The notes under the pieces are model-generated. The model ran no database searches. It was not told where the DNA came from and saw only the letters and a program-made list of their open reading frames with translations. A DNA stretch of 64,000 bases from JASGTU01 sp963821815. Its GTDB lineage: Bacteria; Chloroflexota; Anaerolineae; Caldilineales; Caldilineaceae. The DNA lies in assembly GCA_963821815.1 (NCBI GenBank), contig CAWGFG010000002.1, positions 248,001-312,000 on the forward strand. Direction: 5' to 3'. Below are positions 45,445 to 52,576 of this stretch, piece after piece. Position 1 is the first letter of the stretch, and every line of letters starts with the position of its first letter. Both the position numbers and the translations under genes were made by a program.

Positions 45445-46992
45445 CTAACTCACCATTGCGTCCATCGACTGATCGAGTCTGGCGCGGAAGTGGGCTTCAT
45501 CAAAGCGACGGCTGCTAATCATGGCTTGCTGTGCTACACGACTGCGTAAGGCATCGTCTGAAATGAGCTTGTTCGTGCTCTCGGCAAGCTGCCATGGCGT
45601 GTACCAGAGAAAGCCATCCTGCCCATGATGGACCAGCTCTGTCAAGCCGCCCTGGCCCACGACGACAGGTGCACAACCGGCGGCCATAGCCTCCACCACC
45701 GACATGCCAAAGTGCTCGAACTTACCTGGATTTCGAATCGCGTTCTCACCATAACCCGCGGCATGCCAGTAAACCGAGCTTTCGCCGAGGAGCGTGATCA
45801 GCGCATCGTTGCCGATATCGGCGTGAATGTGGACAGGACTGCCACTCGCGGCAGCCTTAGCCTCTTCCAGATAGCGTCGGTGCTGCACGCCAGGCGTAAC
45901 GCTTCCAGCTAGGTGCAACTCCCATCCACGCAGACCGTCCTCCACCATGCGCTTGAACGTCTCTATCATCACCAAATGCTTCTTATTGTGGTTCCCTGCG
46001 AAAAAACGTCCGATGCTGAGGATATACGGTTTCTTGGAGCCGGGAGGATACTTTTCAACCGGCACAGGCGGATATAGCAGCATACTCGCTAGGTTCCAGT
46101 AGGCGTGAATCCATCGCTGCGTATAGCGAGAGTTCGCCCATACTAGGTCATAGCCCTGAACGATGCCTGCTATGTCGGCTGGCATTGCATTCTCATAGCG
46201 AACGCTCAACTCCGGCCACGCATCCACGAAGACGCGCTGATAGGCGCGCGCCCGCCGCGAGGAAAGCACAAGCGGCGACATGTGCAGAGGCGCGTTATCC
46301 CCCGGATGGTCACCATGCGCGGCGATGGTCATGACGCGTTCAGGTCCAGGCAGGATAGTCAACCGCACTGGTCCGCATTCCTGCGCTGCATTGAATGCCA
46401 GTTCCTGTTCCCTTTCGTAGTCGATGTAGACCGTTGCGCCGTTCACAGCATCGCTTGTTCGCGTAAGTGTAAATTCCACTGTATATGGTTGAACGGAAGC
46501 AGCGGGTAGTGCGATCTGCGCTTGATCGGCCAGTCCGCGCGTACTTGTGCCGCTGCCGTCTCCTAACCCATAAACGCCGTTGACATAACGCGGGCGAGTG
46601 GCGAGCCGATCAAGCTGACGCGCAACCAGACGTCGCAGACGTTGTCCAAGCCGCCTCGGCGACTCTGTTGGAAAGAAGACAAGAATCGCGTTTTGTCGCG
46701 CCACAGGCTGAATATAATCGCCATTAGAGGCGTTGATGAACAGGTCGTACTCGGCGATATATCGACGCGGCTTCTCCAAAATATCCAGAGGGAGTTCTCG
46801 AAATCGGAGCTGTGTCAAGTCCAGGTCCAACCGTTGAGACATCTCTTTCGGATCGAAAGGAGTATGTGTCAGGACATCGACATTGTGGGTGCGCGCCAGG
46901 TGCGCTGCAATCGCCAGACTATGCCGTTCGCCTCCTCCCATGGTCGATAGCCAACGATTGTATAGGCTGATCTTCATAGTCGTTTCGGCCAA
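45445..46992 (-). CDS. GT4 glycosyltransferase with an inserted beta-rich domain
   Basis: 515 residues, about 120 more than a normal GT4. The N-terminal Rossmann half (about 1-135) has the STMGGGERHSLAIA loop; the C-terminal half (from about 265) has the hinge SIGRFFAGNHNKKH and the donor motif KFEHFGMSVVEAMAAG. Between them, about residues 138-262, lies a beta-rich segment (PYTVEFTLTR, ATVYIDYEREQELAF, PVRLTILPGP) that does not belong to the fold. It may bind glycan or the acceptor. The likely true start is the Met at residue 6 (46977). First gene of the minus-strand block. Confidence 0.86.
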   Translation of the reverse strand: MAETTMKISLYNRWLSTMGGGERHSLAIAAHLARTHNVDVLTHTPFDPKEMSQRLDLDLTQLRFRELPLDILEKPRRYIAEYDLFINASNGDYIQPVARQNAILVFFPTESPRRLGQRLRRLVARQLDRLATRPRYVNGVYGLGDGSGTSTRGLADQAQIALPAASVQPYTVEFTLTRTSDAVNGATVYIDYEREQELAFNAAQECGPVRLTILPGPERVMTIAAHGDHPGDNAPLHMSPLVLSSRRARAYQRVFVDAWPELSVRYENAMPADIAGIVQGYDLVWANSRYTQRWIHAYWNLASMLLYPPVPVEKYPPGSKKPYILSIGRFFAGNHNKKHLVMIETFKRMVEDGLRGWELHLAGSVTPGVQHRRYLEEAKAAASGSPVHIHADIGNDALITLLGESSVYWHAAGYGENAIRNPGKFEHFGMSVVEAMAAGCAPVVVGQGGLTELVHHGQDGFLWYTPWQLAESTNKLISDDALRSRVAQQAMISSRRFDEAHFRARLDQSMDAMVS

Positions 46993-47098
46993 GATACAGT
47001 GCAGAACTGCGTGACAATCCAGTGCGAGCTTGCCGCCTGAATACGCAAGAACGCTTTCGGAGATATATTGCCTTTGCTAGGGGTGCGCACAGGGCATT

Positions 47099-47494
47099 CT
47101 ATGTCTTATCCCATTCGACGCCGAATCCGAACCCCGGTTCGTTGGCTTCGGCATCGCGGAACTCTAAAATCAGCTCAAAGTCCTGCTTGTCAACCAACTC
47201 AAGCTCTTCGCCCATGCCCACCGTCAGCTCGGCAGTCACGCGATAATGTCCTCCTGGCACAGGATTGCGCATGTGAAGCGTCGTTTCGAAGCGTTGTGAG
47301 TCCAGTCCCATCACGAAAGTACTGTTGTCTTCCATTCCATTCTCGTCCAAAACGCGTAGTTCCAAGTTGGGTTGCTTGTCCTGCACGGCTGTTATCCAAC
47401 AACGCGTCCAGATGCGTTTGAGGTCAGGATAGGGATAGAGCACGATGCGCTCAAACTTGAGCGGCGCATCACTTTCGAATAGCGGAATTTCCAT
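47099..47494 (-). CDS. Small beta-rich protein, unknown function
   Basis: 131 residues from ATG 47494. The frame stays open upstream to 47818, but that part crosses the selC tRNA and must be non-coding. No signal peptide or membrane helix. The pattern (PNLELRVLDENGMEDNSTFV, HMRNPVPGGHYRVTAEL) resembles the C-terminal beta domain of the nearby GT39 proteins, as if it were a free-standing copy. It lies 106 nt upstream of the GT4 gene and 120 nt after selC. Confidence 0.65.
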   Translation of the reverse strand: MEIPLFESDAPLKFERIVLYPYPDLKRIWTRCWITAVQDKQPNLELRVLDENGMEDNSTFVMGLDSQRFETTLHMRNPVPGGHYRVTAELTVGMGEELELVDKQDFELILEFRDAEANEPGFGFGVEWDKT

Positions 47495-47614
47495 CGGTTG
47501 TTTACTTTCCAAACTACATAGGCACTGTACCTGCCTATAGCGACTAACCGTCACTGTGCCGCACGTAGATAGCGGTCCTGTGATTGCATGCCCTGCAACT
47601 GCCGCCTTGCTAGG

Positions 47615-47710
47615 CGGGAAGGCATGGGAGTCGAACCCACCGCAGCCGGACTTGAACCGCCTGCCACTGATTTTGAAGACCAGGGCGCCCACCGGGACAC
47701 ATCCCTTCCC
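47615..47710 (-). tRNA. selC: tRNA-Sec (anticodon TCA)
   Basis: 96 nt without CCA, which is not encoded (GCCT follows the acceptor). On the minus strand: 8-nt acceptor arms GGGAAGGG/GCCTTCCC with the last pair a G-G mismatch; a 6-bp D stem GTGTCC/GGGCGC around a CGGT loop as in bacterial selC; anticodon arm CTGGT-CTTCAAA-ATCAG with anticodon TCA; a long variable arm GCAG-G-CGG/CCG-G-CTGC; T arm GTGGG-TTCGACT-CCCAT. These are the hallmarks of selenocysteine tRNA. A promoter ends 6 nt upstream. It shows that the organism probably inserts selenocysteine at UGA. Confidence 0.93.
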
Positions 47711-47716
47711 GCGTCT

Positions 47717-47746
47717 ATTGTACAGGACGGCGACAGCGTACTGCAA
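47717..47746 (-). promoter_or_regulatory. Promoter of selC
   Basis: Minus strand TTGCAG (47746-47741), 18-nt spacer, TACAAT (47722-47717). The predicted start falls at the 5' end of the tRNA, so selC is transcribed on its own. Confidence 0.65.
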
Positions 47747-47883
47747 GAGCTTTGGTGCGAAAGCAATCAGAATTGCGCGTATCATTAGGTCCGCTGAAAC
47801 GTGTATTCTATGGCGCACAGACCCTGTCTACACGCGCCAGATGTATAGAGCAGATCACAAACAGGCCCTCCACCGGTAGCGGC

Positions 47884-47912
47884 TTGCACGAATACATCCC
47901 ACAGTCTAGAAT
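47884..47912 (+). promoter_or_regulatory. Promoter of the envelope cluster
   Basis: TTGCAC (47884-47889), 17-nt spacer, TAGAAT (47907-47912). Start about 45 nt before the ATG of the sortase-like gene. The next four genes run in the same direction with short gaps. Confidence 0.55.
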
Positions 47913-47963
47913 GGCTGGGAGCAATAATGTGAGAGTCTCGCCACAAACACACTGGAATCCGCC

Positions 47964-48674
47964 ATGTCGATGCAATTGAACTCCTCGAAACATCGAATTC
48001 AATCCCGCCGTCTATGCTATCTCACGTTCAGCTTGTTGATCGTTCTGACAATGCTATTGTCGTCGTGCCAGGCTGAAGAGCCTGAAGCAGTTACGGCAGA
48101 CGCGGCATCCAATCAAGCGGCTGGCGGTGCAACGTCCAGTGCCGCGGCCGAATCGCTGCCCGAAAATCTTGTCCAGATCGAACCGCTCGACCCGGAGCAA
48201 GCCGCTGCTCCAGTGCGACTGCGGATACCCGCCATCAACTTGGATGTGCCGGTAGAGCCTATGGGTTGGGACGTGGTGACGATCGACGGCGAGCGTACGA
48301 CATTGTGGAGTATTCCAGAGGACGCAGCCGGCTGGCATGTAAATAGCGTCGGCGTTGGCGGCGCCGGCACAATGGCTATCTCCGGCAGCCAAAACAACGG
48401 TGCAGCCGTTTTTGCTCCACTGGCGCTTGGCGCGCTTCAGCCGGGTCAGGATGTGGAGGTCACAGACGCTGACGGCCTCGTATTTGCTTATCGGATACGT
48501 GAAATATCCGATCCGATTCCAGTGAGTGGTGCGACGGAAGACGAAAAGGCGGAAGCGCTCACTTTCCTGGGTGATAATCCGGCAGGGCAACTGACGCTCA
48601 TCACCGGATGGCCCGACTTTACGACAACGCATCGCGTCTTTGCTGCAGCCGATTTTATGGGCGCACTACAGTGA
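47964..48674 (+). CDS. Sortase-fold lipoprotein lacking catalytic His and Cys (pseudo-sortase)
   Basis: 236 residues. A signal peptide ends in lipobox LLSSC (Cys35), then a polar linker, then a sortase domain from about 83: RLRIPAINLDVPVEP, AAGWHVNS, GTMAISGSQNNGAAVF, LTLITGWPDFTTTHRVF. In active class D/E-type sortases the third segment reads SGHNN with the catalytic His; here that position is Ser142. The catalytic Cys of the LITCWP motif is Gly215 (codon GGA). The Arg of T-H-R is kept (Arg224). It therefore cannot be a transpeptidase; a binding or scaffold role is inferred. Being a lipoprotein is also unusual for a sortase. Confidence 0.82.
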   Translation: MSMQLNSSKHRIQSRRLCYLTFSLLIVLTMLLSSCQAEEPEAVTADAASNQAAGGATSSAAAESLPENLVQIEPLDPEQAAAPVRLRIPAINLDVPVEPMGWDVVTIDGERTTLWSIPEDAAGWHVNSVGVGGAGTMAISGSQNNGAAVFAPLALGALQPGQDVEVTDADGLVFAYRIREISDPIPVSGATEDEKAEALTFLGDNPAGQLTLITGWPDFTTTHRVFAAADFMGALQ

Positions 48675-48725
48675 TAGGCTTGATCCTCGCCGCATTGGGT
48701 GTGAGGCGGTTCCCGTAGGCGTGTC

Positions 48726-49808
48726 ATGAGCGCGCATGCAAACGGCAACGCAAATCACGAACGCAATGGCAGCGGTCGCAAGCGCATATCCGTTATCATA
48801 CCGGTATACAATGGCGTCGACACCCTGCAGGCATGTCTAGATGCACTGTCCAATCAGATTACCGATGTGCATGAGTACGAAGTAATTGTCGTCGACGATG
48901 GCTCCACCGATGGTACGCCGGAACTCGTCAGGTCGTGGTTAGCGTCGACGAACGTGGAGGGTCGACTCATTCAGCAGGCGAATGCCGGGCCGGCGGTTGC
49001 GCGCAACCATGGCGCACGTGATGCGGAAGCGCCGCTGCTACTCTTCACGGATGCCGATTGCGTGCCTGATGCGGACTGGATTGAAAAGCTCTCGGCGCCG
49101 TTCGCCAATGACGTTGATGGAGCCAAGGGCGTCTATCGAAGCGATCAGAACAACATTGTCGCCCGCTTCGTGCAGGCTGAATACGAAGATCGGTACGATC
49201 GCATGCGCAATGCAGACCGCATTGACTTCATCGATACCTATTCAGCGGCATATCGTCGGGACGTTTTTCTCGCAAACGGCGGATTTGATGCGATATTTCC
49301 GTCCGCCAGTGTGGAGGATCAGGAGTTTAGTTTTCGTCTGGCGCAGCGAGGCTACATGCTGAAGTTTGTGCCCGATGCAGTCGTGGCGCACACGCACGAT
49401 GAGAGTGTTCGACAGTACGCACGGCGCAAGTATTTCATAGGCTACTGGAAAGCGCTCGTCATGCGGCGTTTTCCGCAGCGTGTGGTGCAGGACAGCCACA
49501 CGCCGCAGGTGCTCAAACTGCAACTCGTGTTGGCTGCCATCATGGTGACATTGGCGCCATTTTCGTCGCTTTCGAAGCGGTTCCCGGCGTTCCGACTTGT
49601 GCGTAAACTCATGCTAGCCTGCGGAACGGTCTTTCTCGCATCTGCGTTTCCGTTTCTGTTGAAGCTGGCTCGCAAGTCACCGAAGCTGGCGCTCGCCGGA
49701 GTCGGTCTGATATTCGTGAGAGCGATTGCATTAGGGCTCGGCTATTTCGTGGGCATGGTCCGCTTTTCCGGCTCAGTTCCACCTATTGAAACAGTAAGAG
49801 AGAATTGA
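48726..49808 (+). CDS. Family 2 glycosyltransferase, membrane-associated
   Basis: 360 residues. GT-A domain with SVIIPVYNG, VVDDGSTDGTPE, the DxD-like FTDADCVPD and the catalytic-region SVEDQEFSFRL. The C-terminal ~90 residues hold two to three hydrophobic helices. The first 18 residues are polar and could be excluded if a later start is used. Second gene of the envelope cluster, 51 nt after the sortase-like gene and 1 nt before the next. Confidence 0.88.
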   Translation: MSAHANGNANHERNGSGRKRISVIIPVYNGVDTLQACLDALSNQITDVHEYEVIVVDDGSTDGTPELVRSWLASTNVEGRLIQQANAGPAVARNHGARDAEAPLLLFTDADCVPDADWIEKLSAPFANDVDGAKGVYRSDQNNIVARFVQAEYEDRYDRMRNADRIDFIDTYSAAYRRDVFLANGGFDAIFPSASVEDQEFSFRLAQRGYMLKFVPDAVVAHTHDESVRQYARRKYFIGYWKALVMRRFPQRVVQDSHTPQVLKLQLVLAAIMVTLAPFSSLSKRFPAFRLVRKLMLACGTVFLASAFPFLLKLARKSPKLALAGVGLIFVRAIALGLGYFVGMVRFSGSVPPIETVREN

Positions 49809-49809
49809 A

Positions 49810-50865
49810 ATGATTCTGAATATCACTCGCAAAGCACGAACGTTTATCCAGAACAGTTGGATCGCCATCGCGCTTGTGGCTGTCCTGGTCCTTGCTTACG
49901 CGGCAGCGTCGCCAGCCTGGGCTGCTCCATCGCCTTCGAACCAGTATCAAACCGTGCCAAGACCGACCGCGACGCCAAGCGGCGATCCGGTTGCCACGGC
50001 AACGCCGCGCCCAGATGACGATAAGAAAGATTCCGGTTCATCCTCGTCCGGACGGGATAACGCAACCGATAGTGGCGGTAGCGCTCCCGTTTTCTATATC
50101 GGACCAGATGATAGCAGCAGCGCCATGGCAGTTGGGCTCACCGCCACGGTCAATGTTGCCACACTCAACGTGCGAGAAGGTGCAGGCACCCAGTTCCCCG
50201 TTGTAGGTACGCTGGCCATTGGCGACGTAGTCAATGTGCTTGCCCGCAACGAAGCCAACACGTGGTGGTATGTCTGTTGTATTCCCGGAACCAACGATGG
50301 CGGTTGGATCAGCGCCCAGCTCCTTACGCCAAATTTCGACCGCGCAACGTCCGCCGATCGGATTCCTGTCTTTGGGAGTGCGCCGGAACCAGTGGCAGCC
50401 GAGCAGCCGGAAGCAGTGACGGCCTCCGCCGCATCTGCATCTGCTGACAGCGATAAGAAATTGCCCATCGTCATGTCCATGTCGCTGCTGCCGCCGTACC
50501 TGCAACAGGGAGACCAAGGAAAGATCATCATCGAGGTCTCCAATCCAAATCTCGTCGACGCGTCGAGCGTGGAACTGAGCGATCAACTGCCCGTGGAGCT
50601 TTCGCTGCTGGATGTGTCGGTTGACGGCCAGGCACAGGTCAGCGAGCAGACATCGACTGACGGCGCTCCGCTCGTGCTGGTGCGCTGGGCAACCGTACCC
50701 GCAGGTGAGAGCGTGCAGGCGACCTTGGTGGTGCAGATCGCTGCTGACGTGATAGACGGCTATGTCTTCGACAACCTAGCCGGCGCGCGCGGCGGAAACA
50801 CCACGTATACGTCAAGCGCTGTTACCATCGGCATGCCGCCGACTCTGCTGCCGGATTTCCAATAA
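49810..50865 (+). CDS. Secreted protein with SH3b and DUF11/CARDB-like domains
   Basis: 351 residues. Signal peptide or anchor (about 15-37, possible cleavage after AWA), a Pro/Thr/Ser/Asp-rich linker, a bacterial SH3 domain (about 110-175: TATVNVATLNVREGAGTQFPVVG ... GGWISAQLL in pieces), another Ala-rich linker, then a DUF11-like beta domain (IIIEVSNPNLVDASSVELSD). SH3b domains usually bind peptidoglycan. An unusual Cys pair (YVCC) lies within the SH3b fold. No anchor motif. It begins 1 nt after the GT2 gene, so the two are translationally coupled. Confidence 0.8.
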   Translation: MILNITRKARTFIQNSWIAIALVAVLVLAYAAASPAWAAPSPSNQYQTVPRPTATPSGDPVATATPRPDDDKKDSGSSSSGRDNATDSGGSAPVFYIGPDDSSSAMAVGLTATVNVATLNVREGAGTQFPVVGTLAIGDVVNVLARNEANTWWYVCCIPGTNDGGWISAQLLTPNFDRATSADRIPVFGSAPEPVAAEQPEAVTASAASASADSDKKLPIVMSMSLLPPYLQQGDQGKIIIEVSNPNLVDASSVELSDQLPVELSLLDVSVDGQAQVSEQTSTDGAPLVLVRWATVPAGESVQATLVVQIAADVIDGYVFDNLAGARGGNTTYTSSAVTIGMPPTLLPDFQ

Positions 50866-50909
50866 TCCGCCACGCTATCAACCGCTAGAATCTCGTGCAG
50901 GGACGAACG

Positions 50910-52476
50910 GTGAGCAATTCCCCTGCAACTGTACAGCCCAAAAATCAAATGACCCTGCGCTGGCGTGCGTTCCTTGTATTCGCCGCCGCAGGGTCTTCTT
51001 TTGCGCTCTACTGGCGGAGTGCGGCGCCCGGTTTTACCTGGGCGCACGAAGGCGCAGACGGCGGAGATTTTCTGGCTGCAGCAGTTTCCAACGGCGTTCC
51101 ACATCCGTCTGGCTATCCGCTTTACATGCTCTTGTTGCAGGCTTGGCTATGGATGAGCGCGACCGTGGCGCCTGAGCATGAACGCAGCACGCAGCGGGAA
51201 TCTACTCAGCGCAGCACTGTCCGCAGCCTGTGTTGGTGTCACTGTGCTCGTAGGCGTGCAGTTGCTGGACCGCACGTGGCGGAGCTGGCTGATTGCCGTC
51301 CCAGTCGCGATGCTCTGGGCGGTCAGTCCCTTGTTTTGGAGCCAGGCGCTGATTACTGAAGTCTATGCGCTGCATATGTTGCTGGCTGCGCTGCTTGTCT
51401 GGTCCATTCTTGCCTATCCGCGTCAGCTTTGGCTGGCTGCCATCATTGCCGCTTTGGGCATGGCCAACCACCTGACCTTCGCCCTGTTGCTGCCCGCCGT
51501 TGCCTACTGGCTCTGGCGGACAAACCGGCGTCATCTGCTATCACGTGCAGGATTGTTAGCCGCTGCCATCTTCGTTCTTATCGCCATTATGCTTTACTTG
51601 CGCATCCCGCTTGTAGCCGCTAAATCGCAACCGTCGCCGGTCAATTGGGGCTTCGCCGATCAGGGGGACGGTTTCTGGTGGCTTGTGAGCGGCAGAGCCT
51701 ATCGCATCTACTTTACAGACCAGTCCTGGAGCAACGTCGGCACGCGCATCACGGCTTGGGCGCGGGCGATCACGTTGCAATACACGCCGGTCGGGCTAGC
51801 CTTTGCAGCCGTCGGCCTCGCACACTGGGATCGGGCGCGTCCCGAGCTTCGCACATTTTCTCTGCTGTGGGTGATCCCAGTCAGCCTCTATGCGATTCTC
51901 TACACTACGCGAGACAGCTTCGTCTACCTTGTGCCGGTCATGTGGATGATGGCGCTGTGGATTATAGCCGGTCTGGACACAACTACCGACTGGGCAGGTG
52001 ATAAGTTTTCCATTGATTCGAATCGAGTTGCCATCGCAATAGGCGTATTTGTGCTGATGGCAGCGGTAGCTCTGGTCGTCATTCGTATGCCATACCAGTC
52101 ACTGCGACACGATAACGAAGCGACTGTCTGGCTCCAGGAGATTATCAATACTGTTGAGCCCAACAGCATCATCGTCAGCAGCAGCGACAACGAGACATTT
52201 GCGCTCTGGTATGCCGCCTGGGCGTCAGGCGAACTCCTAGACCAGGCGCCCAATGTGATGGTCGTGAACGACTCGCTTTATCAGTTTGCGTGGTATCGCA
52301 GGCTGCAGCACGAACTGCATCCCGAGGTGGCTGGGTCCGGTGGCAGTTTCGCTGAGCTACTGAGACAAAATCTCCCCACTAGACCAATCTACTTCGTCGA
52401 GGAGCTCGACACAGTGCCCACAACGGACCAGACGCCCTCCGGCGCTGTTTGGCGCTACAATCCCGAACTGGATTGA
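50910..52476 (+). pseudogene. DUF2723 membrane glycosyltransferase-like gene split by a +1 frameshift
   Basis: The first frame (GTG 50910) carries the family's N-terminus: TWAHEGADGGDFLAAA and HPSGYPLYMLLLQAWLW. Its meaningful sequence ends near 51175. The second frame, open from 51178, carries on with RSGNLLSAALSAACVGVTV, the next conserved helix, and all remaining membrane helices to 52476. Together about 520 residues form one DUF2723 protein; these are GT-C-like (protein O-mannosyltransferase relatives). An ATG at 51178 could in principle start the second part alone. Mutation, assembly error or true split are all possible. Confidence 0.75.
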
Positions 52477-52576
52477 ATAACCATCAATTGGACGTTGTGC
52501 GTTACTGGAACGACGTCATTCTGTGATACGCTGTAGGCATACTTTCGCAAGAGTGAAGTGTATATGTGCGGTACAT

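Noticed and set aside
47495..47818. N-terminal extension of the 131-residue protein to 47818
   Set aside because: The extension reads through the selC tRNA and is Cys/Arg-rich nonsense; ATG 47494 gives a sensible protein.
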